A DNA stretch of 64,000 bases from Phaeobacter piscinae (GTDB lineage Bacteria > Pseudomonadota > Alphaproteobacteria > Rhodobacterales > Rhodobacteraceae). The position numbers and the translations under genes are program-made. The DNA is taken from NCBI RefSeq assembly GCF_002407245.1, contig NZ_CP010681.1, forward strand, positions 3,100,001 to 3,164,000, read 5' to 3'. This document shows positions 26,024-34,589 of the stretch, piece by piece. The notes below the pieces were generated by a model, which was not told the origin of the DNA, searched no databases, and saw only the letters and a list, made by a program, of their open reading frames with translations. Position 1 is the first letter of the stretch. The number at the start of each line of letters is the position of its first letter.

Positions 26024-27565
26024 ATGTTTGAAAATTTATCCGAACGCCTATCCGGTGTCTTTGACCGGCTGACCAAACAGGGCGCGCTGTCCGAAGAGGA
26101 CGTCAAAACTGCCCTGCGCGAAGTCCGCGTTGCCCTGCTGGAGGCGGATGTCTCGCTACCGGTTGCCCGGGATTTTGTGAAACGTGTACAAGAGCAGGCC
26201 ACAGGCCAGGCGGTGACCAAATCGGTCACGCCGGGACAGCAGGTTGTCAAAATCGTCCACGACGCGCTGGTGGATGTGCTACGCGGTGACGAAGATCCAG
26301 GCCAGCTGAAAGTGGACAACCCGCCAGCCCCCATCCTGATGGTTGGCCTGCAAGGTTCTGGTAAGACCACCACCACTGGTAAGCTTGCCAAGCGTCTGAA
26401 AGATAAAGAAGGCAAGCGCGTCCTGATGGCGTCGCTTGATGTGTATCGCCCTGCTGCAATGGATCAGTTGGCGGTACTTGGCACCCAGATCGGTGTCGAC
26501 ACGCTGCCGATCGTGCCAGGTCAGAAACCTGTCGATATCGCCAAGCGCGCCAAACAGCAGGCCGCCTTGGGTGGCTACGATGTCTATATGCTCGACACTG
26601 CCGGCCGCCTGCAGATTGACGAAGTGCTCATGCAGGAGGTCGAGGACGTCCGCGATGTCGTCTCCCCCCGCGAAACGCTGCTGGTTGTTGACGGGTTGAC
26701 TGGTCAGGTCGCGGTCGAAGTGGCCGAAGAATTCGATGCCAAGATCGGTATCTCCGGCGTCGTTTTGACCCGGATGGACGGCGACGGTCGCGGTGGTGCG
26801 GCGCTGTCGATGCGCGCGGTCACCGGTAAACCCATCCGCTTTGTCGGTCTGGGCGAGAAGATGGACGCCATCGAGACCTTCGAGCCTGACCGAATCGCAG
26901 GCCGGATTCTCGGCATGGGCGATATCGTTGCTCTGGTTGAAAAAGCCCAGGAAACCATCGAGGCCGAACAGGCCGAGCGCATGATGAAGCGCATGATGAA
27001 GGGTCATTTCAATATGAATGACCTGAAGATGCAGCTTGAGCAGATGATCCAGATGGGCGGCATGCAGGGCATGATGCAGATGATGCCCGGCATGGCCAAA
27101 ATGGCAAAACAGGTCGAAGAATCCGGTTTTGATGACAAGGTACTGCGCCAGCAGATCGCCATGATCCAGTCGATGACCAAGAAAGAACGCGCCAATCCCG
27201 CCCTACTTCAGGCGTCTCGCAAGAAACGCATTGCTGCAGGGTCCGGCATGCAGGTTTCCGACCTCAACAAGCTGATGAAAATGCACCGTCAGATGGCCGA
27301 CGTCATGAAGAAGATGGGCAAGATGGGCAAAGGCAAGATGCTGAAACAAGCCATGTCTGGCATGTTCGGCAAAGGCGGCGGCATGCCCGATATGGCTGGA
27401 ATGGATCCGAGCCAGATGGATCCAAAAGCGCTGGAAGCAGCGGCCAAAGCCATGGGCGGCGGCAAGGGCCTTCCCGGTGGCATGGGCGGTATGCCCGGCG
27501 GGCTACCCGGCCTTGGCGGCATGGGCCTGCCCGGCGGTCTGAGCGGTCTGGGCAAGAAGAAGTAA
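26024..27565 (+). CDS. ffh: Signal recognition particle protein Ffh
   Basis: A 513-residue GTPase with three parts: an N-domain (1-85), a G-domain with P-loop GLQGSGKTTTTGKLAK (about 108-123), and a methionine-rich M domain from about residue 300 that binds SRP RNA and signal sequences. The G-domain also carries DTAGRLQID and GVVLTRMDGDGRGG. Its C-terminal tail is an unusually long Gly/Met/Pro-rich tract (GGMGGMPGGLPGLGG-like), common in alphaproteobacteria. AGGAGG precedes the ATG by 8 bases. It opens a plus-strand run of translation-related genes: GNAT genes begin two bases after the stop. Confidence 0.98.
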   Translation: MFENLSERLSGVFDRLTKQGALSEEDVKTALREVRVALLEADVSLPVARDFVKRVQEQATGQAVTKSVTPGQQVVKIVHDALVDVLRGDEDPGQLKVDNPPAPILMVGLQGSGKTTTTGKLAKRLKDKEGKRVLMASLDVYRPAAMDQLAVLGTQIGVDTLPIVPGQKPVDIAKRAKQQAALGGYDVYMLDTAGRLQIDEVLMQEVEDVRDVVSPRETLLVVDGLTGQVAVEVAEEFDAKIGISGVVLTRMDGDGRGGAALSMRAVTGKPIRFVGLGEKMDAIETFEPDRIAGRILGMGDIVALVEKAQETIEAEQAERMMKRMMKGHFNMNDLKMQLEQMIQMGGMQGMMQMMPGMAKMAKQVEESGFDDKVLRQQIAMIQSMTKKERANPALLQASRKKRIAAGSGMQVSDLNKLMKMHRQMADVMKKMGKMGKGKMLKQAMSGMFGKGGGMPDMAGMDPSQMDPKALEAAAKAMGGGKGLPGGMGGMPGGLPGLGGMGLPGGLSGLGKKK

Positions 27566-27566
27566 G

Positions 27567-28112
27567 ATGACCATTGCGCCCACCATATCCACTGCGCGCC
27601 TCACGCTGCGCCACCACGTGATGTCGGACTTCGCGCCGCTTCACGATGTGCTGGCCAGTGAACGCGCACGCTATATGGGCGGGCCGTTTTCACTCAAGGA
27701 CAGCTGGCAGACAATTGCCGCTGAGGTGGGCAGCTGGTCCCTTCTGGGTTTCGGCAGCTGGGCAATAGAACGCAACGAAGACGGTGCACTTGTTGGCCAA
27801 GTTGGCATCAACAAACCAGCCCATTACCCCGAAGCAGAGATCGGCTGGACACTCTGCAACGGCTTCGAGGGCAACGGTTACGTCACCGAAGCAGCATCTG
27901 CAGCGTTGGAGTGGGCGTGGTCCCAGATGGGCGCTACCACCCTTGTCAGCTACATCACGCCCGAAAACGACAAATCGGTCTCAGTGGCTGAGAGGCTAGG
28001 GGGCACCCAGGATCCTGAGGCACCTTTGCCCGAAGGCGAAACTTCTGCAGATACGCTCGTCTACCGCCATAACGCACCTGATGCGGACGGCGGGATGGAG
28101 GCCTACGCATGA
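27567..28112 (+). CDS. GNAT acetyltransferase, RimJ/RimL type (first of three)
   Basis: A 181-residue acetyl-CoA-dependent transferase. N-terminal TISTARLTLRHHVMSDFAPLHDVL is typical of the RimJ/RimL (Acetyltransf_3) group, and the acetyl-CoA loop region is WTLCNGFEGNGYVTEAASAALEWA. The usual Q/RxxGxG is represented by GFEGNGYVTEA. It starts two bases after ffh, with the ribosome binding site inside ffh, and ends in an ATGA overlap with the second GNAT gene. It is a likely N-terminal or small-molecule acetylase; the acceptor is unknown. It shares sequence and architecture with the next two genes, implying tandem duplication. Confidence 0.9.
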   Translation: MTIAPTISTARLTLRHHVMSDFAPLHDVLASERARYMGGPFSLKDSWQTIAAEVGSWSLLGFGSWAIERNEDGALVGQVGINKPAHYPEAEIGWTLCNGFEGNGYVTEAASAALEWAWSQMGATTLVSYITPENDKSVSVAERLGGTQDPEAPLPEGETSADTLVYRHNAPDADGGMEAYA

Positions 28113-28855
28113 TGGATCTCCGCTTTTCCTGCTCCACAGGCCACCGTAGCGGTGCCGCTGTGGCGACTCTGCCACGCCTGGACGGTGCTTTAACTCATTA
28201 TTTTCCGGCATCTGGCATGGTCGGACCGTCTTTGATGCATAAACAGATCGCTGCGGCCTGTGCCGCAGGGGTCGATACGGATGTGGTAATGTCAAATACG
28301 GGTTATCGTTTCCCCAGCCTCATGACGAAGAGGCTTACACTGGTGTCCCCTGCGGAAGCCGGTTTTGATGCGCATGATGCCTTCCTGCGCATTGGCGCGC
28401 CGCGGTTTATTGATGCAGCAGACGATCCGGATGCGCTGTGGTGGTCAATTGCCACCATCATCGGTCACTGGCATCTGCGCGGCTACGGGCTGTTCGCTCT
28501 GGTCGAGCGCAGCACCGGGCGCCCCGTCGGCATGATTGGCCCGTGGTTCCCCAAAGGCTGGCCAGAGCCGGAGCTCTCTTGGCACCTAACAGAGGACGCC
28601 CGCGGCAAAGGCTACGCAAGCGAGGCCGCTGAAGCCGTTCTAGACTGGATCTTTCGTGAGAAGAACTGGAGCAACATCGCCTCCTTCATTCCGGAAGACA
28701 ATGCTGCATCCATTGCTCTGGCACAGCGCATTGGCGCCCGGCCTGAGCAGTTGGTGTCGTTCCGCCTGGCCCCGGCCAACAACATGCGAACCTGGCGGCA
28801 TCAGCCGCGCCAGCGCCTGTTGGGCGAGCCTGTGATAACGGGGCGTCTCCAATGA
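28109..28855 (+). CDS. GNAT acetyltransferase with unusual N-terminal extension (second of three)
   Basis: A 248-residue frame. Residues from about 61 onward match the neighbouring GNAT proteins: FPSLMTKRLTLVSPAEAGFDAHDAFL, then the acetyl-CoA loop HLTEDARGKGYASEAAEAVLDW. The first 60 residues (MMDLRFSCSTGHRSGAAV...) have no counterpart in the two paralogs. Either the gene is translationally coupled to its neighbour via ATGA (28109-28112) and has an extra N-terminal segment, or the true start is the in-frame ATG at 28289. Codon use across the first 60 residues is less GC-biased. Substrate unknown. Confidence 0.8.
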   Translation: MMDLRFSCSTGHRSGAAVATLPRLDGALTHYFPASGMVGPSLMHKQIAAACAAGVDTDVVMSNTGYRFPSLMTKRLTLVSPAEAGFDAHDAFLRIGAPRFIDAADDPDALWWSIATIIGHWHLRGYGLFALVERSTGRPVGMIGPWFPKGWPEPELSWHLTEDARGKGYASEAAEAVLDWIFREKNWSNIASFIPEDNAASIALAQRIGARPEQLVSFRLAPANNMRTWRHQPRQRLLGEPVITGRLQ

Positions 28856-28892
28856 TCTGTCGCCGTTTTTCATGCAGCGCGGGGGGTGTCTA

Positions 28893-29495
28893 ATGCCCTC
28901 GTCCATCCCAGTGATCGAAACCAAACGCCTGGTTCTGCGGGGCCCCGAAGCCGTGGATTATCCCGACTTCAAGGCAACGTTCAGTTCTTATCGCGCGCGC
29001 TTCATGGGCGGTCCACTGAATCCATACGAAGCCTGGATGCTCTACGCCGCTGAAATTGGCCATTGGCAGGTGCGCGGGTTTGGCATGTGGATGATCCACG
29101 ACAAGATCACCGAGGAAACATATGGGATGGCCGGGGGCTGGATGCCCGCAGGCTGGCCAGAACGCGAAATCGCCTGGATCATCTGGCCTGATGCCGCTGG
29201 TAAGGGCTATGCGCTGGAAGCCACTCACGCGGCCCGCAACTACTATTACAATACCCTCGGCTGGGATGGCGCGGTCAGCTATATTGATCCGAAGAATCTG
29301 GATTCGATCCGTTTGGCAGAGCGGCTGGGCGCACAGAAGGATCACGATGCCGACACGATTGACGGCAGCGACGCTGTCTATCGCCACCCGTCCCCGAATG
29401 CGCTGAAGGACAGCCAGCTGATCCATGGGATCGAGATGGAAATCAGCCATTACGCAGATCCCCTGTTTAAACCGGAGGGCTGGGCGCTTGACTGA
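28893..29495 (+). CDS. GNAT acetyltransferase, RimJ/RimL type (third of three)
   Basis: A 200-residue protein beginning MPSSIPVIETKRLVLRGPEAVD. The acetyl-CoA loop is WPDAAGKGYALEATHAARNYY, and the conserved SYIDPKNLDSIRLAERLGAQ segment near the end is shared with the first copy. The start at 28893 has GGGGGGTG just upstream and fits the family N-terminus; seven in-frame codons upstream are disregarded. It lies 37 bases after the second GNAT gene and 57 bases before chorismate mutase. The three copies in a row, between ffh and rpsP, are a conserved-looking local arrangement, but their acceptors are unknown. Confidence 0.9.
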   Translation: MPSSIPVIETKRLVLRGPEAVDYPDFKATFSSYRARFMGGPLNPYEAWMLYAAEIGHWQVRGFGMWMIHDKITEETYGMAGGWMPAGWPEREIAWIIWPDAAGKGYALEATHAARNYYYNTLGWDGAVSYIDPKNLDSIRLAERLGAQKDHDADTIDGSDAVYRHPSPNALKDSQLIHGIEMEISHYADPLFKPEGWALD

Positions 29496-29552
29496 TCCCA
29501 TCACCCAAAGCCGCGCGATGCGCGTTCCATTCATTCCCTCGCGGAGCCAGAA

Positions 29553-29861
29553 ATGACGACAGAGACCCAAGATCCCGTCGCCCGTGCAGCGGCGCTGCTG
29601 AAAGGCCACCGCGAGAGCATTGATCGCCTTGATGCCATTCTCGTCTACACTTTGGGCGAGCGGTTCAAGCACACCCAGGCGGTGGGCCAACTCAAGGCTG
29701 AACACGACCTTCCCCCGTCCGATCCGACGCGCGAAACCGCGCAGATCGCACGGCTCGAAGACCTGGCGGAACAGGCCGACCTGGACCCCGATTTCGCCAA
29801 GGCTTTCCTGAATTTCATCATTCAGGAAGTCATCCGACACCATAAGAAACACCAGGAATAA
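29553..29861 (+). CDS. Chorismate mutase, AroQ class
   Basis: A 102-residue all-helical enzyme converting chorismate to prephenate, the first committed step to phenylalanine and tyrosine. The helix-1 pattern AAALLKGHRESIDRLDAILVYTLGERFKHTQAVGQLKAEHDLPPSDPTRE contains the Arg, Asp and Lys positions of the AroQ active site. The last helix is FAKAFLNFIIQEVIRHHKKH. A stand-alone AroQ of this size is typical. It follows the GNAT genes and precedes rpsP by 41 bases, so it is probably cotranscribed with translation genes. Confidence 0.92.
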   Translation: MTTETQDPVARAAALLKGHRESIDRLDAILVYTLGERFKHTQAVGQLKAEHDLPPSDPTRETAQIARLEDLAEQADLDPDFAKAFLNFIIQEVIRHHKKHQE

Positions 29862-29902
29862 CAGGGATATCCCTGTAAACGCCATTAAAGGAGACTGAAC
29901 CC

Positions 29903-30262
29903 ATGGCAATGAAAATTCGTCTGGCCCGCGGCGGCTCGAAAAAGCGTCCCTTCTATCGCATTGTGGCTGCTGACAGCCGCATGCCGCGCGATGGTCGCTT
30001 CATCGAAAAGCTGGGCACCTACAACCCGCTGCTGCCGAAAGACAGTGAAGAGCGCGTAAAAATGGACATGGAGCGCGTGCAGCACTGGCTGGATCAGGGC
30101 GCTCAGCCCACAGATCGTATCGCTCGGATGTTGGAAGCTGCAGGCGTTCGCGCTAAGGTGGAGCGGAACAACCCCAAGAAAGGCACCCCGGGCAAGAAAG
30201 CTCAGGAGCGCGCCGAAGAAAAAGCAGCCAAGGCTGCTGAAGCGACTGCAGACGCGGAGTAA
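29903..30262 (+). CDS. rpsP: 30S ribosomal protein S16
   Basis: A 119-residue ribosomal protein with the invariant N-terminus [42 protein letters not shown] (shown by its first and last motifs). The C-terminus is extended and Ala/Glu/Lys-rich, common in Rhodobacterales. AAAGGAG lies 6-7 bases before the ATG. It assembles early on the 30S body. Its classical partners rimM, trmD and rplS follow, but here bluB and a small ORF separate rpsP from rimM. Confidence 0.98.
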   Translation: MAMKIRLARGGSKKRPFYRIVAADSRMPRDGRFIEKLGTYNPLLPKDSEERVKMDMERVQHWLDQGAQPTDRIARMLEAAGVRAKVERNNPKKGTPGKKAQERAEEKAAKAAEATADAE

Positions 30263-30266
30263 GTTG

Positions 30267-30908
30267 ATGAACATGCGGGACAATTCATTCTCTGAAGACT
30301 TCCGCATGCAACTTGATCTGTTGATGCGTGTCCGGCGCGATGTGCGCCGATTTCGCTCCGATCCGGTGGACGAGGCAGTGCTTACGCGCTGTCTCGACAC
30401 CATTCAGCTGGCGCCCTCGGTCGGGCTCAGCGAACCCTGGCGGGTGATCCGTGTCGAAAGTGACTCAGCTCGGGCCGCCGCACTTGAGAATTTCGAGACC
30501 GCAAATGCCTCGGCGCTGGCGGGCTTTTCCGAAGCCAAAGCTGAACGCTATGCCAAGCTGAAACTGTCCGGAATGCGCGAAGCACCGGTTCAGCTGGCGA
30601 TTTACTGCGATGATTCCACAACAAAAGGTCACAAGCTCGGCGCTGGCACCATGCCGGAGATGCGCCGCTATTCGGTTGTTACCGCTGTGACCCTGTTCTG
30701 GCTCGCCCTGCGTGCCGAAGGTTTGGGGCTGGGCTGGGTGTCGATCCTTGATCCGCAACAGCTGAACCGGGATCTGGATGTTCCGGCCGACTGGCAGTTG
30801 ATCGGATATTTCTGCGTTGGCCACCCGGAGCGGATGTCCAAAACACCGGAGCTGGAACAGCTAGGCTGGGAAACCCGCCGCAACGCATTGCCGGTCGAAA
30901 CCCGGTAA
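30267..30908 (+). CDS. bluB: 5,6-Dimethylbenzimidazole synthase BluB
   Basis: A protein of about 213 residues of the nitroreductase-like fold that converts reduced FMN and oxygen to the lower ligand of B12. It has MRVRRDVRRFRSDPVDEAVLTRCL at the N-terminus, LAPSVGLSEPWRVIRV, YCDDSTTKGHKLG, and the C-terminal GLGWVSILDPQQLNRDLDVPADWQLIGYFCVGHPE, all matching BluB. The ATG at 30267 follows the rpsP stop by four bases; the TTG at 30264 and ATG at 30273 are alternatives. Its presence with cobC and cbiB supports aerobic cobalamin synthesis in this organism. Confidence 0.93.
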   Translation: MNMRDNSFSEDFRMQLDLLMRVRRDVRRFRSDPVDEAVLTRCLDTIQLAPSVGLSEPWRVIRVESDSARAAALENFETANASALAGFSEAKAERYAKLKLSGMREAPVQLAIYCDDSTTKGHKLGAGTMPEMRRYSVVTAVTLFWLALRAEGLGLGWVSILDPQQLNRDLDVPADWQLIGYFCVGHPERMSKTPELEQLGWETRRNALPVETR

Positions 30909-30915
30909 TCCACAG

Positions 30916-31062
30916 ATGTGGCGATTGATCCGGCTTGCGGTTTTTGTTCTGATCGCCTTTACCGCAGGTGTTCTCTATGAACGCAACTACCAAACAGAAC
31001 GCTGTGGACTCGCAGGCGGCACTTGGACTGCTGCGCGGTTCTGCAAAGGATGGATTGAATGA
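30916..31062 (+). CDS. Small membrane peptide (48 residues) between bluB and rimM
   Basis: A short frame starting [18 protein letters not shown]: a basic N-terminus and one membrane helix. The extracytoplasmic part contains two Cys ([10 protein letters not shown] and RFCKGWIE), which could form a disulfide. It starts 7 bases after bluB and ends in an ATGA overlap with rimM (31059-31062), which strongly suggests that it is translated and coupled to rimM. Alphaproteobacterial genomes commonly hold unnamed small membrane proteins of this type; I cannot assign a function. It is below the usual size cutoff for automated annotation. Confidence 0.75.
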   Translation: MWRLIRLAVFVLIAFTAGVLYERNYQTERCGLAGGTWTAARFCKGWIE

Positions 31063-31562
31063 CTGAGCAGATTTGCGTTGGTGCCATTTCAGGCTCGTAT
31101 GGGGTGCGGGGCGAGGTACGCCTGAAGAGTTTCTGCGCCATGCCCGAGGATATTGAAGACTACTCTCCGCTCAGCACTGAAGACGGCAGCCAGACCTATA
31201 CGATCACCTTGGTCCGCGCCATCAAGAACGGGTTTACCGCCCGTATCGGCGGGATCGAGACCAAGGAGCAGGCCGATGCTTTGAAGGGGGTGCGCCTGTT
31301 TGCACCACGCGAGCGGCTGCCAAATCTTCCGGATGATGAATATTATCACACCGACCTGATGGGCCTTGAGGTTTATGACACCGGCGGGACACTGCTGGGG
31401 AGCGTAAAATCAGTCCAGAACCACGGCGCCAGCGATTTGCTGGAAATCGCCATCCCGGCGGAGAGCAAAACCGTGCTGCTACCGTTCACGCTGGCAGCTG
31501 TACCGACGGTTGATCTTGCAAGCGGGCGCATCATCGCAGACCCACCGGATGGCGTGTTCTGA
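31059..31562 (+). CDS. rimM: 16S rRNA processing protein RimM
   Basis: A 167-residue maturation factor for the 30S head. N-terminal beta barrel [22 protein letters not shown] is followed by a linker and a PRC-barrel-like C-terminal domain ([38 protein letters not shown]). It associates with S19. It overlaps the 48-residue membrane peptide gene by ATGA. Its usual neighbour trmD is not adjacent: an opposite-strand kinase-like gene lies between them. Confidence 0.96.
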   Translation: MTEQICVGAISGSYGVRGEVRLKSFCAMPEDIEDYSPLSTEDGSQTYTITLVRAIKNGFTARIGGIETKEQADALKGVRLFAPRERLPNLPDDEYYHTDLMGLEVYDTGGTLLGSVKSVQNHGASDLLEIAIPAESKTVLLPFTLAAVPTVDLASGRIIADPPDGVF

Positions 31563-31567
31563 GGCTG

Positions 31568-32608
31568 TCAGCCTTCAGCTGCCAACAGCTGCTCCAAAAC
31601 ATGTTCTGCGGCGGCAGCGACATCCTGCGTTCGCTGTCGCGGTTCCGATCGTTTTCTGCCCAGTGCTGACCACAGCTTGAACAGGCGCCAGGTAAAGAAG
31701 AACCTGAAGATAGGATCCGTCGTCAGTTCTGCACCATAACCCTCCTCAAATGCTGCCCAATCCGCTCTGGCCACCCCTCCGAAACCAGGCGTGCGCCCTT
31801 CCGCAGCAAGGTGGTCGGGGCAGTTGGACAACCAAATATCGGCAATATCGCGCTGCGGGAATATTCCGTCATGGTTTGAATAGTCTATGAATGACACCTC
31901 GCTGTCGCACATCAGGATATTCCGCAGATGCAGATCTCCATGCTCCAATGCACCGCGGAATGTCTGTTTACGTGCACGCCGTGCCTCCCGGTGAAGCAGC
32001 GCGCAGAGACCCAAATACCTCTTCGGCTTCAAGACCTGAAACTTCCCGGCTCGTACCGTCTCCGCCCGCGCTGAGATCTGTTTCAGAAAGGGTTTGGGCC
32101 AGAATTGCATATCTCCGGCATCCGAAACCCTGTGCAGCTCAGCGACCGCGTGTCCAATCCGGCGAAGAACCTCTGCTCGGTCACCAAACCCGTATTCGGT
32201 CATAGTCAGCTCGCGGTAGGCAGTCTCCCCTTGGACAAAATCCATTAAAACTACAGCGCTATCTTGATCTCGCCACAGGACGTCAGGCGATGACACGCCG
32301 CATACCGATTGCAGGTCAAGCGCCGATTGCTGATGCCGATCAAGAACCCTGATCTGCCGGGCGGCAGTGGCGCCGTCAAAAACCGCCCTCAAGACATAGC
32401 GTTGCCCAGTTGCCGTTGTCACCTCCTGAACGCTGCGAACATGCTGATACCGGCTGTTCACCAGAAGCTGACGAAACCGCGCACCTTCGGCAGCCAGACC
32501 AAGGTCCGACGCAATACGTGGCCAGAACGCTTTGGCCCGCGCCTGCACATCCTCGATTGCGGCCTGATACTCATGGTCGGTTACAATAGGGGCCATTTCC
32601 GAATTCAT
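31568..32608 (-). CDS. Aminoglycoside phosphotransferase (APH)-family kinase-like protein
   Basis: A protein of about 346 residues with the APH/choline-kinase fold. The catalytic loop is HGDLHLRNILM (His-x-Asp...Asn), followed by the metal-binding Asp in FIDYSNHDG; the N-lobe nucleotide region contains YVLRAVFDGATAARQIRVLDRHQ. Members phosphorylate small molecules or proteins; resistance to aminoglycosides is not implied. The frame extends upstream across the trmD start, but the ATG at 32608 (MNSEMAPIV) avoids this overlap. It lies on the opposite strand inside the rimM-trmD pair, five bases from the rimM 3' end, which suggests insertion by rearrangement. Confidence 0.85.
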   Translation of the reverse strand: MNSEMAPIVTDHEYQAAIEDVQARAKAFWPRIASDLGLAAEGARFRQLLVNSRYQHVRSVQEVTTATGQRYVLRAVFDGATAARQIRVLDRHQQSALDLQSVCGVSSPDVLWRDQDSAVVLMDFVQGETAYRELTMTEYGFGDRAEVLRRIGHAVAELHRVSDAGDMQFWPKPFLKQISARAETVRAGKFQVLKPKRYLGLCALLHREARRARKQTFRGALEHGDLHLRNILMCDSEVSFIDYSNHDGIFPQRDIADIWLSNCPDHLAAEGRTPGFGGVARADWAAFEEGYGAELTTDPIFRFFFTWRLFKLWSALGRKRSEPRQRTQDVAAAAEHVLEQLLAAEG

Positions 32609-32663
32609 CCAAACACCAAAGCTTTTTATTGCGTGTCGTTCTAACTGGATTAAACAGCGTCTC

Positions 32664-33464
32664 ATGAGTGCACAAAACAAATCTCACGGCCGCAAGGCTA
32701 TTCGCCCCTCGTTCAAGCCACGCGAGCTGATGACGCCGACGCCGGATCTGGTCGGCGTTTGGAAGGCGAAAATCATGACCCTGTTCCCGCATGCCTTCCC
32801 CGGCATTCTGGGGGAAAGCCTGACCGGCAAGGCCCTGCAAGAGGGGCTGTGGCAGCTGGAGACCGTCGATCTGCGCCAATTCGGCATCGGAAAGCACCGC
32901 AATGTCGATGACACCCCCGCCGGCGGTGGCGCTGGTATGGTGCTGCGGGCGGATGTGCTTGGGGATGCGATTGAGCATACGATGGCGGGCGCTGTCGGCA
33001 ATTGGCCGTTGATCTACCTGTCGCCGCGCGGGCGCCGGATGGATCAGGCCTTGATGCAGGATCTGGCGCGCTGCGATGGTGTCACACTGCTTTGTGGACG
33101 TTTTGAAGGCGTCGATGAACGGGTTCTGCAACACTACGGCATTCAGGAAGTTTCTCTGGGGGATTTTGTGATGACCGGTGGCGAGATTGCAGCGCAGGCG
33201 ATGATCGACGCCACTGTGCGCCTGATCCCCGGCGTTCTTGGCAATCAAGCCTCCACCGAAGAGGAGAGTTTTTCCTCCGGCCTGCTTGAACATCCGCAAT
33301 ATACCCGCCCAGCGGAATGGAAAGGGCAGACCATTCCTGATGTGCTGATGTCCGGCCATCACGGTAAAATTGCTGAATGGCGCCAGAAAATGAGCGAAGA
33401 CATCACCAAGGCCCGACGCCCTGATCTCTGGCAGGCACACCAAGATCGCAAGACGCCAGACTGA
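32664..33464 (+). CDS. trmD: tRNA (guanine(37)-N1)-methyltransferase TrmD
   Basis: A 266-residue SPOUT methyltransferase that adds the methyl group to G37 of tRNAs with G36, preventing +1 frameshifts. The knot region contains LSPRGRRMDQALMQDLA, LLCGRFEGVDERVLQHYGIQEVSLGDFVMTGGEIAAQAMIDATVRLIPGVLG, which are TrmD hallmarks (given as separate motifs). A longer N-terminal segment (first 37 residues) before IMTLFPHAFPG is usual in Rhodobacterales. No strong ribosome binding site is visible before the ATG at 32664, which is 55 bases from the start of the divergent APH gene. Confidence 0.97.
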   Translation: MSAQNKSHGRKAIRPSFKPRELMTPTPDLVGVWKAKIMTLFPHAFPGILGESLTGKALQEGLWQLETVDLRQFGIGKHRNVDDTPAGGGAGMVLRADVLGDAIEHTMAGAVGNWPLIYLSPRGRRMDQALMQDLARCDGVTLLCGRFEGVDERVLQHYGIQEVSLGDFVMTGGEIAAQAMIDATVRLIPGVLGNQASTEEESFSSGLLEHPQYTRPAEWKGQTIPDVLMSGHHGKIAEWRQKMSEDITKARRPDLWQAHQDRKTPD

Positions 33465-33765
33465 ACGATTCGAAGGCGGGATTTGCGGTTCTTAAACGCG
33501 ACCTCTCCCCTTGATCCGCTGACCAAACAGGCATAAAAGGCCCCTGTCTGGATTCGCTGTTGCGTCTGTGGACCTGTGTTCTGTTGCATTTTGAAATCCC
33601 TGACCCGCCTTCTTCGGCAATTTGGGGGGCGCACGGTACACGCTTAGGAAAGAACGGAGTGATCTCTGGCGGGCTGCTATCTGCGGGACCCGGTGAAGAC
33701 CAAGAGCTCTCGCAACCGCGCAAAACTTCGTGGGCAAAACCACGAGCAACTATAGGAGACCTGCG
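33465..33765 (+). other. Intergenic leader region (301 bp) ahead of rplS
   Basis: This gap separates trmD from rplS in a cluster where genes are otherwise close, so it probably holds a promoter and 5' leader. A 6-bp hairpin TCGTGG-GCAAAA-CCACGA (33728-33745) lies nine bases before the AGGAG of rplS and could affect ribosome access. I see no coding frame with support here. Confidence 0.4.
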
Positions 33766-34137
33766 ATGGACCTGATCGCACAGTTGGAGGCGGAACAAGT
33801 TGCCGCCCTGGGGAAAGAGATCCCCGATTTCAAAGCCGGTGACACCATCCGCGTCGGCTACAAAGTGACCGAAGGCAGCCGTTCGCGCGTGCAGAACTAC
33901 GAAGGCGTCTGCATCAGCCGCAAAAACGGCTCCGGCATCGCCGGTTCGTTCACCGTTCGCAAAATTTCGTTTGGCGAAGGCGTGGAACGTGTGTTCCCGC
34001 TGCACTCGACCAACATCGACAGCATCACTGTCGTTCGCCGCGGCCGTGTGCGTCGCGCGAAACTGTACTATCTGCGCGCCCGTCGCGGTAAATCCGCACG
34101 GATTGCAGAAGATACAAACTACAAAGCCAAAGCGTAA
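33766..34137 (+). CDS. rplS: 50S ribosomal protein L19
   Basis: A 123-residue ribosomal protein at the 30S-50S interface. Conserved segments: [57 protein letters not shown] and [27 protein letters not shown] precedes the ATG at 33766 by about 7 bases; an upstream in-frame ATG at 33730 is excluded by the strong ribosome binding site. rpmE follows after 11 bases. Confidence 0.98.
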   Translation: MDLIAQLEAEQVAALGKEIPDFKAGDTIRVGYKVTEGSRSRVQNYEGVCISRKNGSGIAGSFTVRKISFGEGVERVFPLHSTNIDSITVVRRGRVRRAKLYYLRARRGKSARIAEDTNYKAKA

Positions 34138-34148
34138 GGAGTGGTATC

Positions 34149-34370
34149 ATGAAAGCAGACACCCATCCCGAATACCACTTCATCGACGTCAAAATGACCG
34201 ATGGCACCATCCTCAAGATGCGCTCCACCTGGGGCAAAGAGGGTGACACTCTGGCGCTGGACATCGACCCCACCGTGCATCCCGCATGGACCGGTGGCTC
34301 CACCCGTCTGATGGACGCCGGTGGCCGCGTGTCCAAGTTCAAAAAGAAATACGAAGGTCTGGGCTTCTAA
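34149..34370 (+). CDS. rpmE: 50S ribosomal protein L31 (zinc-free form)
   Basis: A 73-residue ribosomal protein beginning [20 protein letters not shown]. No CxxC zinc-ribbon cysteines are present (the sequence has no Cys), so this is the Cys-minus form as usual in Rhodobacterales. It ends [16 protein letters not shown] lies upstream. It is cotranscribed with rplS, and a strong intrinsic terminator follows. Confidence 0.97.
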   Translation: MKADTHPEYHFIDVKMTDGTILKMRSTWGKEGDTLALDIDPTVHPAWTGGSTRLMDAGGRVSKFKKKYEGLGF

Positions 34371-34393
34371 GCCAACCTGTCTTGTTTTTTCGG

Positions 34394-34424
34394 AAAACGC
34401 CGCTCTTTTGAGCGGCGTTTTTTG
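34394..34424 (+). terminator. Intrinsic terminator after rpmE
   Basis: AACGCCGCTC and GAGCGGCGTT form a 10-bp stem with a TTTT loop, followed by a run of T (to 34423). It lies 24 bases after the rpmE stop and closes the rplS-rpmE transcript. Confidence 0.95.
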
Positions 34425-34589
34425 TTGCAACTCCGGCGACCATGTTCATTGCGCAAGTTCACCCTGAGGAAACTACAGAGCCTAAATCAGGCCCTAACCT
34501 GCGGATATCGCGCTTCCCATCGATTCGACCGGACAGTATAGTCAGCCCAAGATGCGCAGTATTTTGCGCAGTGATTGGGGGAAGTGAAC

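Noticed and set aside
31568..32608. Antibiotic resistance gene (aminoglycoside phosphotransferase)
   Set aside because: The fold is shared by many metabolic kinases; chromosomal context and divergent sequence do not support a resistance role.
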